A stretch of DNA of 61,168 nucleotides from an uncultured Acidobacteriota bacterium. Lineage in GTDB: Bacteria; Acidobacteriota; Terriglobia; Bryobacterales; Bryobacteraceae. The notes under the pieces were generated by a model. That model saw only the letters and a program-made list of their open reading frames with translations, was not told where the DNA came from and did no database searches. Position 1 is the stretch's first letter. The number at the start of each line of letters is the position of its first letter. The DNA lies in contig CAADGY010000299.1 of assembly GCA_900696665.1 (NCBI GenBank), forward strand, positions 1 to 61,168. The letters are read 5' to 3'. A program made the translations under genes and the position numbers. Of this stretch, positions 17,563 through 26,345 are shown piece after piece.

Positions 17563-18405
17563 ATGGTGCGACAAACCAGAAGGCAGGTGCTCGGCTCGGC
17601 ATTCGCGGCGGCGCTCCTGAGCGCTCAACCCCCGGCCCGCGTGACAAGATATGTGCGGTTTGTGCGAGCGCGGCAAACCTCCCATGGCATTCTCGATGGC
17701 AACGTAATTCGTGAAATCAAGGGCGAGCTGTTCGGCAGCCACAAAGAGACGGGCGCCAAGTATGATCTTTCCGGTGTCAAGCTGCTCTATCCCTGCCAGC
17801 CGCCGCAACTTCTCGCCGTCGGTTTGAACTACAGAAGCCACATTGGCAACCAGCCCGTCCCCAAGCGCCCCGAGGTTTTTTTGAAGCCCATCTCCGCGCT
17901 CCAGAATCCCGGTGATCCGATCATCATCCCTGAGGGTGCGAAGAATGTCCACTACGAAGGCGAGCTGGTCCTGATCATCGGCAAGCGCGTGAGCAAGGCG
18001 TCCATCGACGAAGCGCGTGAGGCGATTTTCGGCGTCACCTGCGGAAACGACGTGAGCGAGCGCGACTGGCAGGGCGGACCTGACAAAGACATGCAATGGT
18101 GGCGGGCCAAGGGCGCCGATACGTTCGCGCCGATGGGTCCGTGCATTGCGCGTGGGCTCGATTACGGTAAGCTCCTGCTTCAGACCCGGCTGAACGGCAA
18201 GGTCGTGCAAAAGCAGTACACCGCAGACCTGCTCTTCGACGGGCCGGCGATTGTAAGCTGGATCAGCCGTGCCGTGACGTTGAACCCGGGCGATGCGATT
18301 TACACGGGCACTCCAGGCCAGACCTCCAGGATGAACCCGGGTGACATCGTCGAGATTGATATCGAAGGCATCGGCGTGCTGCGGAACCCGGTGAAATCCG
18401 TCTGA
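17563..18405 (+). CDS. Fumarylacetoacetate hydrolase family enzyme with Tat-like signal
   Basis: The ATG at 17563 is preferred over 17530 because it begins a twin-arginine-like signal, RQTRRQVLGSAFAAALLS. The mature part is a FAH-family C-C hydrolase or decarboxylase: LLAVGLNYRSH, a metal-binding HYEGELVLIIGK, TCGNDVSERDWQ, and the C-terminal IYTGTPGQTSRMNPGDIVEIDIEGIG. Family members cleave carbon-carbon bonds in aromatic catabolism or decarboxylate oxaloacetate. Export of such an enzyme is unusual, but similar Tat-marked FAH proteins occur in Acidobacteriota. The substrate cannot be assigned. Confidence 0.85.
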   Translation: MVRQTRRQVLGSAFAAALLSAQPPARVTRYVRFVRARQTSHGILDGNVIREIKGELFGSHKETGAKYDLSGVKLLYPCQPPQLLAVGLNYRSHIGNQPVPKRPEVFLKPISALQNPGDPIIIPEGAKNVHYEGELVLIIGKRVSKASIDEAREAIFGVTCGNDVSERDWQGGPDKDMQWWRAKGADTFAPMGPCIARGLDYGKLLLQTRLNGKVVQKQYTADLLFDGPAIVSWISRAVTLNPGDAIYTGTPGQTSRMNPGDIVEIDIEGIGVLRNPVKSV

Positions 18406-18412
18406 TCGTCTG

Positions 18413-20926
18413 TCAATCGAGTTTTCGGGCCGAGCCGAAATAGATCGCATTCAACAGGAACTTGAACGTTCCGAAAGGCTGCCCGCGAAATTGGGGCCGG
18501 AAGCCGAAGAGCACGACTTTGCCATTGCCATGCCGGGCCTCCACCAGGATCCCTTTCCCCAACACTGCCTTTTCACCAGACAGCCAGCCGCTGGCAAGAA
18601 GGCCGGACTTCGCGTACCTCGCGACAGACCGGACCCGTCTGCTGTCGCGATTGTATTCAGGCAGCAGCGTAATATCCCACGCATGGCCGCCGCTTGAAAA
18701 CGCGATGGCGCTCTCGGGCATCCCGAATGCGATGGGGTTGGTGTTATCCACGGTGATTCGCAATAGTGAGCCAGGACAGTAGTAGCCGTCTGACCCACGG
18801 GAACCGGCAATCGTGCTGCGCACCGGCAGCGGGAAATAGTGGGCCGGCAGTTCTGCGGCGGCGTCCAGCGCAATCAGCGTGCCCCCGTTTCTAACGAAGG
18901 AATCCAATTGATAGAGTCCGGCTATTCCAATTCCACCCGCGTACTCGCGTCTTTGCTGTGAGATGTCTTGCGCCGCTTCCCCTAAGCTCGGCGGGGGAGA
19001 AACGGCCTTCTCCCCCTCGCGCGTACCATGCAAAATGGAAGCAGCGCTCTGGGAGGCGAAGAGAATCGTATCGAATTCGGTGTTCAGGCCGCCCTTCTGG
19101 ATGCCTTCGTTGTGCAGCAGGGTATGTTCGATCTTGTACGTGTCGAGCATCCATTGCGTCCAGCCGGTGTCTATGTTGGCAGTCCAGGGTTCGTATAATG
19201 CCACTCGCGGTTTGCGAAGCTCCCAGGAGGCTTTCGAGAAGCTGCCCGTGGGCGACTGGCCCTCGACCAGAATCGCACCGTCCGCCGCGCGGCGGACTTT
19301 CGTGTTCCGGTTTAGCAGCTCTGCAATAGCGAGAAAGGAAGAGTTCTCCCGCTGGTCGAGACTTGGAGCGGGTTCCGGCACAGTCTCCACCGGAACCATT
19401 TGCGCCTGGAACGGTTTTTCGATCCGCCGCACATCTACACCCATCTGCATCGGGAGAGTCCAGCCGGCGATATCATAAGGCCGCTTCGTCGGACCGCCGC
19501 TGCCGGTGCGGATTTCCGGATATCGCTGCGGTTCCATCAGGTCCACCAGGTAGGGACGAAATGGTTGGGCTGCCGGCAATATGTAAGCGCCTTCGGAGAA
19601 CGGCTTTCCACCCGCCTGAAACGGCGCCTTGGCCCGCTGGATCCTTATTCCAGCCGCAGCGAGACGTTTGATCATCTCCAGGGCGCTCGAGCGGTCCCAT
19701 TGTTCCTCCGGAACAATGTAGGCGAACGGCTCGCCCCGCGCGCCGGCCTCGATCTGCGCCCGCGCCATTTGGTAACTCTTCAGCAGAAACTCCGAGTAGC
19801 GCGCGGCGGCGTGGTGGAGGATAGCCCAATCGGCGGTCAGCATGTATTCGATCGCATCACGAACGGTCCATTTGCCGCCCATCCACGGGCGCTGATAAAA
19901 GATCGTCGGGTGCTTTGTCGGCATCCCGTTCCCGAACCGCTCCGGTAGTTCTTTTATGTCATATTCGCGGGGAGTGGCATAGGAATATGCTGCCGTTTCA
20001 GTCAGAATGCCGTGCATATTATGAAAAGCCGGTACCGATCTCAGGCCGCCGTTCCACCAGCCGTCGTAGCCGAAATAGGAAAGCACCCCGGGTTTGTTTT
20101 CGCGCGCAAATCTTTCCGAAAGGGCGGCGCCAATCGCGTTAATGCCTTCCATCACGGTAGCGGGGATGTTCGGATTCAACGGTTCGGCGTAAGGAGGCAC
20201 AAAGATGCGAGCGGGAAACGCCGGTTGCTGATGCTGGTTATATACAATCTGCGGGAACCATTCCTGAAACAGGAGCCGGGTTACATTTCGTGTCTCCTGA
20301 AGGTTCAGCATGAACCAGTCACGGTTGTTGTCATGCCCCGAGTACTTCTGATAGAGCCATGGCAGGGGCGCCAGTTCATGAGGGGTTCCCACGTTGTTCC
20401 GATACCATTTGACAACCATGTCCAGGCCATCGGGATTGATAACCGGCACCTGCATGAGAATCACGTTTTCCCGGATGCGCCGCGTTTCCGCATCCTCGTT
20501 TGTCAGCATGCGATAGGCAAGTTCCGGCGCGTGCTGAGCGGGCGCCACTTCCGTCGCGTGCAGACCCGAGTCGATCCACACCACCGCCTTGCCCTCGGAT
20601 GCCAGCCGTTGCGCCTCCTCATCCCTAACCGAAGCCAGCGCCAGTCGGCGTGAGATATCCCGGTATCGCTCCAGTTGACGGAGATTTTCGGCCGAGGAAA
20701 TGAACGCGACATACGTCGGCTTTCCATGAGACGACTTTCCGAATTCGACCAGGCGAATCCGGTCGCTCGATGCGCTCAGTTTCTGGAAATAGGTAATGAT
20801 GTCCGAATAATCAGCCAGCTTATAATCAGCGCCGGGCTTATAACCCAGGTGTTCCTCCGGAGTGGGAACGGCCGGACGGACGAACTGGACTAAACAGAGA
20901 AGGATGACGGCCGCTCGAAAGATCAT
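18413..20926 (-). CDS. Secreted M14-family zinc carboxypeptidase-like protein
   Basis: The 837-residue protein has a signal peptide (MIFRAAVILLCLVQFVRP) and then a peptidase M14 domain in the first 350 residues. The first zinc ligands are His123 and Glu126 in DSGLHATEV. Features that follow are NPDGLDMVVKWYRNN, HDNNRDWFMLN and the third-ligand region VYNQHQQP. The long C-terminal part, about 480 residues, includes a glutamine-amidotransferase-like segment near VRNGGTLIALD. Acidobacterial M14 proteins with this layout are common and probably degrade extracellular peptides. The gene converges on the FAH gene with a 7-bp gap. Confidence 0.85.
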   Translation of the reverse strand: MIFRAAVILLCLVQFVRPAVPTPEEHLGYKPGADYKLADYSDIITYFQKLSASSDRIRLVEFGKSSHGKPTYVAFISSAENLRQLERYRDISRRLALASVRDEEAQRLASEGKAVVWIDSGLHATEVAPAQHAPELAYRMLTNEDAETRRIRENVILMQVPVINPDGLDMVVKWYRNNVGTPHELAPLPWLYQKYSGHDNNRDWFMLNLQETRNVTRLLFQEWFPQIVYNQHQQPAFPARIFVPPYAEPLNPNIPATVMEGINAIGAALSERFARENKPGVLSYFGYDGWWNGGLRSVPAFHNMHGILTETAAYSYATPREYDIKELPERFGNGMPTKHPTIFYQRPWMGGKWTVRDAIEYMLTADWAILHHAAARYSEFLLKSYQMARAQIEAGARGEPFAYIVPEEQWDRSSALEMIKRLAAAGIRIQRAKAPFQAGGKPFSEGAYILPAAQPFRPYLVDLMEPQRYPEIRTGSGGPTKRPYDIAGWTLPMQMGVDVRRIEKPFQAQMVPVETVPEPAPSLDQRENSSFLAIAELLNRNTKVRRAADGAILVEGQSPTGSFSKASWELRKPRVALYEPWTANIDTGWTQWMLDTYKIEHTLLHNEGIQKGGLNTEFDTILFASQSAASILHGTREGEKAVSPPPSLGEAAQDISQQRREYAGGIGIAGLYQLDSFVRNGGTLIALDAAAELPAHYFPLPVRSTIAGSRGSDGYYCPGSLLRITVDNTNPIAFGMPESAIAFSSGGHAWDITLLPEYNRDSRRVRSVARYAKSGLLASGWLSGEKAVLGKGILVEARHGNGKVVLFGFRPQFRGQPFGTFKFLLNAIYFGSARKLD

Positions 20927-20977
20927 AATCGGAGATCATAGCACCGGCGTCCTGACATTCCTTTCCGCAACAATGAG

Positions 20978-21808
20978 CTAGGCTCTGGCGGGCGCGGTTA
21001 CGCCGAGTTGTTCCGGGATCAGTTTGAGTCCGGTCTCGAAAGAGTCGATGAAACGGTCGACGCCGTGGGCGCCGCCATTCACCAGCCTTCGCGCCCTTCG
21101 TAAGTCCCCTTCAAGCAAGGCCTGCTTAATAGGAATCTCTTTGTCCTTAAGGAAACTGGCTAACAGACTGGCGGCAATTTCCGGCTGGTTGGCCAACTCC
21201 GGTTCCTCCAACAGGCGATTGCCCAAACGGATCAACTGCCCGTACTTGCCGTAATTAAACCGTCCAGTGAGCTGTATATATCCCCGTCCTTTGTAACGCT
21301 CACCATCCGGCGGACCCTGATTTCCAAGGTCCTGGCGAAAATCGTACAAGTCGAATGGCCGGCCTCCGGGAGAACTGTTGAAGCGCGACAACCCTTCGCT
21401 CACCGGCTGAAAGCTCTCGGTCTCCGCCCGGATGGTTGATAGCGCCATCAACACCATCTTGCGATCCACCAGTTCCGTGTTCACCAGCGCGTCGAGCACG
21501 AAAGGAAGATTGTGTTTGATGTTGTCGATGGGAGTGACAGGGAACATGCGCGACACAACGGCAACGGTTACAGCGGGAATGACGCTGGGAATAACCACTT
21601 CCAGATCCAGCCCGAGAGCGCGGAACGTTCTCGGACCCACGATGCCGTCCGCCAGCAAGCCCTTGCTGTGCTGAAATGCCAGCACCGCCGCCTCCGTACC
21701 GGTATCAAATTGGCCGTCAATCGCACCCGGATTGAAGCCGAGTTGCTTGAGCCGTTCCTGCAGGCGTACGACATCCGGGCCGCTACTGCCTTCTTTCAAA
21801 TTGCGCAT
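20978..21808 (-). CDS. Peptidoglycan-binding protein with GH19-like (chitinase/lysozyme) domain
   Basis: The ATG at 21808 has an AAGGG sequence about 9 bp upstream and begins exactly at the first domain, so it is preferred over the GTG at 21817. Residues 1-70 are a PG_binding_1 repeat: SSGPDVVRLQERLKQLGFNPGAIDGQFDTGTEAAV and GIVGPRTFRAL. Residues about 95-265 look like a lysozyme-fold GH19 domain, with IRAETESFQPVSEG and YKGRGYIQLTGRFNYGKYG. It probably binds and cuts cell-wall glycan. No signal peptide is visible, so release may be by lysis or an unrecognised route. Confidence 0.82.
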   Translation of the reverse strand: MRNLKEGSSGPDVVRLQERLKQLGFNPGAIDGQFDTGTEAAVLAFQHSKGLLADGIVGPRTFRALGLDLEVVIPSVIPAVTVAVVSRMFPVTPIDNIKHNLPFVLDALVNTELVDRKMVLMALSTIRAETESFQPVSEGLSRFNSSPGGRPFDLYDFRQDLGNQGPPDGERYKGRGYIQLTGRFNYGKYGQLIRLGNRLLEEPELANQPEIAASLLASFLKDKEIPIKQALLEGDLRRARRLVNGGAHGVDRFIDSFETGLKLIPEQLGVTAPARA

Positions 21809-21907
21809 TGTTAACACCCTTCATACTTGCAGCCACCACTCCTCGCGGTCGCGGCTCTGACGGGGCTGCGCGCCAGCAAGCGGCTTTCTGCACTTTTCAA
21901 CACGCTC

Positions 21908-22276
21908 TCAAGTGCCGCTTACCGGTGTGAACTCCAGCATATCGCCACGAGCCGTTTTCGTCGCTTCGATCGTACCAGCCGGCAGTTCCAGTACCGAATG
22001 GGCCCGAAGGCAAATCGAAACGCGCCATGGAACGACTCTTCTGGCCACCTTCACGACCTTGCGTTTCCGGCTCAAGTATACGATGTCGATAGGGAATTTC
22101 ATCCAAAACGTATGAACTGCCTCGCAGGGGACAATCCACAATCCTTCGCCGGCAGGTAGAACGTCGTGCTTCAGCAAGCCCGTGCGGCGCTTGCTGCTGG
22201 TGTCCGCAACAGCAGCGTATTCCGCCAGGATAGTCTGGCGCGTGACATTGTGAACTCGAATGGTATGCAATGACAA
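21908..22276 (-). CDS. DUF192 family protein
   Basis: The 122-residue protein has the DUF192 core: a Leu-rich start MSLHTIRVHNVTRQTILAEYAAVADT, the RRTGLLKHD motif, then HTFWMKFPIDIVYLSRKRKVVKV and VLELPAGTIEAT near the end. Members are small, often secreted, and of unknown biochemical role. Unlike many relatives it has no signal peptide. It is transcribed leftward, about 100 bp from the peptidoglycan-binding gene. Confidence 0.88.
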   Translation of the reverse strand: MSLHTIRVHNVTRQTILAEYAAVADTSSKRRTGLLKHDVLPAGEGLWIVPCEAVHTFWMKFPIDIVYLSRKRKVVKVARRVVPWRVSICLRAHSVLELPAGTIEATKTARGDMLEFTPVSGT

Positions 22277-22497
22277 TTCGAAAAGCCCAGAGTATCGAAG
22301 TTAAACCAGCACTACAATTTTGCAACCGGACTTTACTGAAACCACATATCCTTCCGGCAACGTGGAATATTACTCCGCGCAGGCAGGACTTATGCGTGTC
22401 CTCCCCCCCCCATTGATTTCCGGTCCCTGAGTTCCAATATCGTGGCTCTAGAGGTATCACCAGAATCGCCGAGGGGTCGTAGCCTGCCCATTTTGTC

Positions 22498-22767
22498 TCA
22501 GGCGCCGGATCGTTTCGCGTATCGGACTCTTGCTCGCGCGGCCGTTTCCTCGCGGTCTTTCGGGGCCGCGTGCGTTTCGAGCGAATGGAGAAGGCGAGTC
22601 GAGATGCTCGCGATCTCATCCACGGCGGTCAGGAACGGGGCTTCGTTCGCTTTCGATGGCTTACTGAATCCGCTGATCTTTCTTACAAACTGAAGCGCAG
22701 CCGCCCGAATCTCTTCTTCCGTGACGGGCGGATCGAAGTTGAAGAGCGTCCTGATGTTCCTGCACAT
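22498..22767 (-). CDS. DUF2277 family protein
   Basis: The 89-residue sequence is typical of DUF2277: MCRNIRTLFNFDPPVTEEEIRA at the start, then LQFVRKISGFSKPSKANEAPF and a helical C-terminus ending in basic residues. The function of the family is unknown; a conserved helical fold is expected. It follows the FmdB-like gene by 13 bp and is probably co-transcribed with it. Confidence 0.9.
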   Translation of the reverse strand: MCRNIRTLFNFDPPVTEEEIRAAALQFVRKISGFSKPSKANEAPFLTAVDEIASISTRLLHSLETHAAPKDREETAARARVRYAKRSGA

Positions 22768-22780
22768 TGCGTGGGTTGCG

Positions 22781-23005
22781 TCAATTCAGACCGCAGGCGC
22801 CAGGCGTGGGGCAAGTTCCCCCGGACGGACACATCGGAAGGTTCGTGGGTTGCTTTCCACCGGAATGCGCGGCAAAGGTTGACAACTCCTGCGTCACTTC
22901 GGCGTTGCCGCACGAGGGACATGTAATGTCACCGTTTCCCGGACGGCGGACCAGTTTCTCAAACTTGCCTCCACACTCCTGGCAGCGATACTCGTAGATT
23001 GGCAT
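22781..23005 (-). CDS. FmdB-type zinc-ribbon protein
   Basis: The 74-residue protein starts MPIYEYRCQECGGKFEKLV and has CPSCGNAEV, giving the two CxxC pairs of the FmdB/CxxC_CXXC_SSSS zinc ribbon. A C-terminal tail with three more cysteines (PMCPSGGTCPTPGACG) follows. These proteins are thought to be putative regulators, but no target is known. It lies 13 bp upstream of the DUF2277 gene and diverges from the POTRA gene. Confidence 0.9.
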   Translation of the reverse strand: MPIYEYRCQECGGKFEKLVRRPGNGDITCPSCGNAEVTQELSTFAAHSGGKQPTNLPMCPSGGTCPTPGACGLN

Positions 23006-23075
23006 AGAACACCCACAATTTTATCAACTTCTGATGAAACGCAACCGCAAGATCTAAGGGACGTCCAACTGAGAT

Positions 23076-24431
23076 ATGGCTCTGCACCGGTTAATCCCCC
23101 TGATGCTGCTCGCCGCTGTCATGCTTCATCCGCAGGCCGCGCGCAAGCGGAAATCGCGGCCGCCCGCACCCGCGCCAGCCAATGTTCCCGCCGAATGGCC
23201 GATCGAAACATTGAAAGTCACGGGCAACGAAGTGTTTGAGCCGGCGCAGATCCTGGCAGTGACCGGGCTCAAGATTGGAGAAAGGGCAGGGAAGGCGAAG
23301 TTTGAGGCGGCGCGCGACAGGCTTCTCGGCACCGGCGCATTTGAGTCCGTCGGATATCGCTTCGAACCCGGCGGCAGCGGGAAAGGCTATGACGCGACAT
23401 TTGAAGTGACTGAGGTGCAGCCTATGTACCCGGTGCGTTTCGAGGATCTTCCCATCCCTGCGACCGAGATTCAGAAGGCGCTGGAGCGGGCCGAGCCTCT
23501 GTTCGCAAGCCGGATACCCGCCACGGACAAGATGTTGCAGCGATACGCGCGCAGGATCGAACAGTACCTTTCAAGCAGAGGGATGCCCGAAGAAGTCGCC
23601 TCCCGGATTGTGTCCGATGAGCCCGGCAAATTGGAGATCGTATTCCGCCCCGCGAAAGCGCCGCCAACGGTCGCTGAAGTTCGCTTTACGGGCAACAGTG
23701 TCATTCCCACAACGACCTTGCAGAATACGATGGCCAGCGTTGCCGTGGGAACGGTCTATCGCGAGACCCGGTTTCGGCAACTGCTCGATGCGAATGTACG
23801 GCCGTTGTATGAGGCTCGTGGCCGCGTGGACGTAGCTTTCCCCAAGATCTCGACAATGCCCGCGCAGGATGTCAAGGGGTTGGTGGTCACGGTTGGTGTT
23901 GACGAGGGAAACACTTACGGGTTAGGCTCGGTGAAGATCGATGCGCCCGGAGAGATCCCGGCGGGCGACCTGCTGAAAGCGGGTGCGTTCAAGATAGGTG
24001 ACCTTGCTGACTTCGACCAGATCGAGCAGGGGCGGAAGCGCATTGTGGATGCCTTGAAGCGGCAGGGACACATGCTATCTTCAGCGGCCATTGAGCGTCA
24101 TGTCGATCACGAGAAAAGAGTCGTCGATCTCGTCATCCATGTCACTCCCGGTCCCCGTTACGTTTTCGGCAACCTGGCTATCAAAGGATTGGATATTCTC
24201 ACCGAACCCGCCATCCGAAAACTCTGGGCTATGAAACCCGGCCAGCCGTTCAACGCCGATTACCCGGCTCATTTTCTGGGGCGCATCCGCGAGGACGGTG
24301 TTCTCGACAACTTGAGAAGTACGCGGCACGAGATCAAGGTTGACGAGGCGGGAAAGACAGTGGATGTGACACTGTACTTCAACGAACCTCCCGCTTCCGT
24401 GCTGCCTGGTGTGCCAGTTCCACAACGTTGA
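23076..24431 (+). CDS. Secreted protein of about five POTRA repeats, no beta-barrel
   Basis: After a signal-like N-terminus (LIPLMLLAAVMLHPQAA) the 451 residues are filled by repeats resembling the POTRA domains of BamA/Omp85. They start near WPIETLKVTGNEVF, YPVRFEDLPIPATEIQ, TVAEVRFTGNSVIPTTTL, LGSVKIDAPGEIPAGDLL and FGNLAIKGLDILTEPAI. The protein ends at NEPPASVLPGVPVPQR, where BamA would begin its barrel. It could be a periplasmic chaperone or adaptor for outer-membrane assembly. The stop codon is one base before the next ATG, so translation of the TrmH gene is likely coupled. The repeat count is my estimate. Confidence 0.78.
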   Translation: MALHRLIPLMLLAAVMLHPQAARKRKSRPPAPAPANVPAEWPIETLKVTGNEVFEPAQILAVTGLKIGERAGKAKFEAARDRLLGTGAFESVGYRFEPGGSGKGYDATFEVTEVQPMYPVRFEDLPIPATEIQKALERAEPLFASRIPATDKMLQRYARRIEQYLSSRGMPEEVASRIVSDEPGKLEIVFRPAKAPPTVAEVRFTGNSVIPTTTLQNTMASVAVGTVYRETRFRQLLDANVRPLYEARGRVDVAFPKISTMPAQDVKGLVVTVGVDEGNTYGLGSVKIDAPGEIPAGDLLKAGAFKIGDLADFDQIEQGRKRIVDALKRQGHMLSSAAIERHVDHEKRVVDLVIHVTPGPRYVFGNLAIKGLDILTEPAIRKLWAMKPGQPFNADYPAHFLGRIREDGVLDNLRSTRHEIKVDEAGKTVDVTLYFNEPPASVLPGVPVPQR

Positions 24432-24432
24432 C

Positions 24433-24969
24433 ATGGAACGCCTCCCCTATCAGGTCACGGCGTCCGCCGCTGCGTATGACAGAATCACCACGCTACCTGT
24501 TGCGGTGCTGCTGGACAATGTCCGGAGCATGTACAACGTCGGGGCTTTCTTCCGCACCGCCGATGCGGCCGCGATCGACAAGCTATACCTTTCCGGTATT
24601 ACGGCTGCGCCGCCGAAGCCCGCGATCACCAAGACGGCTCTGGGCGCAGAAGCATCCGTCCAGTGGGAGTACGCGTGGGAGCCCCTCCGGATCATCGACC
24701 GGCTTATCGAAAGCGAATGGGAGATCGCGGCGGTCGAGACCGGCTTGCACGCGGTCGATCTGTTTGACTGGACGCCTCGCTTTCCCGTCTGCGTGGTCTT
24801 CGGCCACGAGGTGGATGGACTGCGCCGCGAAGTGCTGGATCGCTGCCACACTCTGGTTCGTATCCCTATGCTCGGCGTCAAGCACTCTTTGAACGTTGCA
24901 ACGGCTGGAGGCGTGGTGATCTTCGAACTTCTTCGGAAGTACCGCCGGATTGTGGATGCGGTTCAGTAA
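24433..24969 (+). CDS. TrmH/SpoU family RNA methyltransferase
   Basis: This SAM-dependent 2'-O-methyltransferase has a trefoil-knot fold and probably acts on tRNA or rRNA. Motif 1 is NVRSMYNVGAFFRTADAA, motif 2 is VVFGHEVDGL, and motif 3 is IPMLGVKHSLNVATAGGVVIFELLRKY. The 178 residues are a compact SpoU domain without an extra RNA-binding region. The ATG at 24433 follows the POTRA stop with one base between. A longer frame from 24409 exists but would overlap that gene. The RNA target is not readable from the sequence. Confidence 0.92.
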   Translation: MERLPYQVTASAAAYDRITTLPVAVLLDNVRSMYNVGAFFRTADAAAIDKLYLSGITAAPPKPAITKTALGAEASVQWEYAWEPLRIIDRLIESEWEIAAVETGLHAVDLFDWTPRFPVCVVFGHEVDGLRREVLDRCHTLVRIPMLGVKHSLNVATAGGVVIFELLRKYRRIVDAVQ

Positions 24970-25027
24970 AAGGATCCTCGATGTCAAGGCACCCCGGCTT
25001 TAGGACAAATGGACTAGCCCACCGCGG

Positions 25028-25046
25028 CCATCCCGGCCGGGGATGG
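25028..25046. terminator. Hairpin between convergent trmH-like and zapA genes
   Basis: CCATCCC (25028-25034) and GGGATGG (25040-25046) form a 7-bp stem with a GGCCG loop. The gap separates two convergent genes, so a bidirectional stop is plausible. No U-tract follows on either strand. Confidence 0.35.
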
Positions 25047-25096
25047 CACGCTCACCTGCAGCTGAACTTCGGTTTTCAAGCTGAGTGCCGCGCGTT

Positions 25097-25399
25097 TCAG
25101 CTTTCGGGCTTTTCCTCCACCGCCTGCCCAAGCAGCGAGGAAAGGTGTTGGGCTTTTTCATCCACCCGCCGCCGCAAGGCTTCCAGTTCGCGCTCGAGCG
25201 TACGTGTACGGTCTGCGAGGTGGAGACAGGTCAGCACCGCGGCACGGGTAGAGTCGACATTCCCCCCTTTGGCGGCAATTCTGGACATCAACTCGTCCAC
25301 CAGTTGAGCGAGTTCCTCGGTCTCGCGGGCATCTCCCGCGGCCAGCAGCGTATAGGGCTGGTTGAAGATCGTTACCCGAACCGTGTTCTTGCCGGGCAC
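25097..25399 (-). CDS. zapA: Cell division protein ZapA
   Basis: The 100-residue protein has the ZapA pattern: the short N-terminal domain VRVTIFNQPYTLLAAGD, then LAQLVDELMSRIAAKGGNVDSTRAAVLTCLHLADR, and a long C-terminal coiled coil (LERELEALRRRVDEKAQHLSSLL). ZapA bundles FtsZ protofilaments at the Z ring. It follows a coiled-coil gene by 11 bp and is the last gene of the rpmI-rplT operon, so division and ribosome-protein genes are probably co-transcribed. Confidence 0.88.
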   Translation of the reverse strand: MPGKNTVRVTIFNQPYTLLAAGDARETEELAQLVDELMSRIAAKGGNVDSTRAAVLTCLHLADRTRTLERELEALRRRVDEKAQHLSSLLGQAVEEKPES

Positions 25400-25410
25400 A
25401 GTGCTCCGTG

Positions 25411-25704
25411 TCAGGTGTTGCTCAGCAGATCCATCTGTCCGAGCAGCTTCTCGATTCGCGTGCGCACCTGTTTGCGCTCACTTTGTAGTGAGGCGACCTC
25501 CCCGTTCAGACGCGCGGCGTCCGCCCGTGCCTGATCAGCGTCCCGGCGGGCGGCTTCCTTCGCCTCCAGTGCATCTTCGAGTTCCTTTTGAAGCGCCTGT
25601 TTCTCTTCGCGGAGCGTGCTGACCATTTCCACGGCCCGAAGGATGCGCTCCTCCAGGGCCGCTAACGAATCCGTCTCTTCCATGCGCAGTAGATCTTCCA
25701 TCAT
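25411..25704 (-). CDS. Coiled-coil protein, ZapB-like
   Basis: The 97 residues are almost entirely a heptad coiled coil ([24 protein letters not shown] and [19 protein letters not shown]). A short coiled coil next to zapA is a common arrangement and suggests a ZapB-like division factor that works with ZapA at the FtsZ ring. The evidence is context plus coiled-coil character, not a specific motif. Its start overlaps the rplT stop by 4 bp, so translation is probably coupled. Confidence 0.7.
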   Translation of the reverse strand: MMEDLLRMEETDSLAALEERILRAVEMVSTLREEKQALQKELEDALEAKEAARRDADQARADAARLNGEVASLQSERKQVRTRIEKLLGQMDLLSNT

Positions 25705-26066
25705 TCCGCTCTGGCTGAGGCGGCCTTGGCCTTCTCAACCAGCGTGCGGAATCCGGCCTCGTCGGAGATGGCCATATCGGCGAGCATCTTCCGGTTGAGG
25801 TTGATTCCGGCACTTCTCAGGCCGCCAATAAATTTGCTATAGGACATACCGGCTTCACGGCAGGCGGCATTGATGCGAACGACCCATAATGCCCGGAAGT
25901 CACGCTTCTTCCGCCTACGGCCAATATATGCGTAGCGCAGGGCCTTTTCAACCGCTTCCTGCGCCGCGCGGTGCAGCTTGCTCTTGGTGAGAAAGAAACC
26001 GGATGCGCGCGCCAATGTTTTTTTACGCGAGTCTCTCCGGTTGGTACCACGTCTTGCTCTCGGCAC
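25701..26066 (-). CDS. rplT: 50S ribosomal protein L20
   Basis: The 121 residues match L20. The basic N-terminal arm is [25 protein letters not shown]. It is followed by [40 protein letters not shown] and by [19 protein letters not shown]20 is needed early in 50S assembly. It lies 84 bp after rpmI and overlaps the next gene by 4 bp. In many bacteria infC precedes this pair and L20 represses its own operon; infC is not present here. Confidence 0.98.
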   Translation of the reverse strand: MPRARRGTNRRDSRKKTLARASGFFLTKSKLHRAAQEAVEKALRYAYIGRRRKKRDFRALWVVRINAACREAGMSYSKFIGGLRSAGINLNRKMLADMAISDEAGFRTLVEKAKAASARAE

Positions 26067-26150
26067 GTTTGTCGCTCCTTATAACGATTTGTATTTGGCG
26101 GATCAGGCACGTGCCCCGCGCACTGTCCGCACAATTCCTGCCGCTGCCGC

Positions 26151-26345
26151 CTAATAGGGCAGCATCAGCATCACTTTTGGGGAATCGGCATCGCTGACAA
26201 CTGTGTCTTTGCGCAGCCTGCGTTTGCGCGCCCGCGTCTTCGAAGTCAGGATGTGCCGGGCAGTCGAATGATTGCGAACCAGCTTTCCTGTCCCCGTCTT
26301 GCGGAAACGTTTGGACGCACCCTTGTGTGTTTTCAGCTTAGGCAT
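26151..26345 (-). CDS. rpmI: 50S ribosomal protein L35
   Basis: The 64 residues match L35 end to end: [22 protein letters not shown], then [23 protein letters not shown] and [16 protein letters not shown]. It is the first gene of the leftward rpmI-rplT-coiled coil-zapA cluster. A TATAAT at 26387-26382 (minus strand) about 37 bp upstream is a candidate promoter element. The usual upstream infC is absent. Confidence 0.98.
   Translation of the reverse strand: MPKLKTHKGASKRFRKTGTGKLVRNHSTARHILTSKTRARKRRLRKDTVVSDADSPKVMLMLPY

Noticed and set aside
17233-18450. 405-residue antisense open frame over the NHL and FAH genes
   Set aside because: It overlaps two firm genes on the other strand and shows no family features.
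22403-22411. Run of nine C bases, possible phase-variation tract
   Set aside because: It lies in noncoding sequence away from any promoter or start codon that I can identify.
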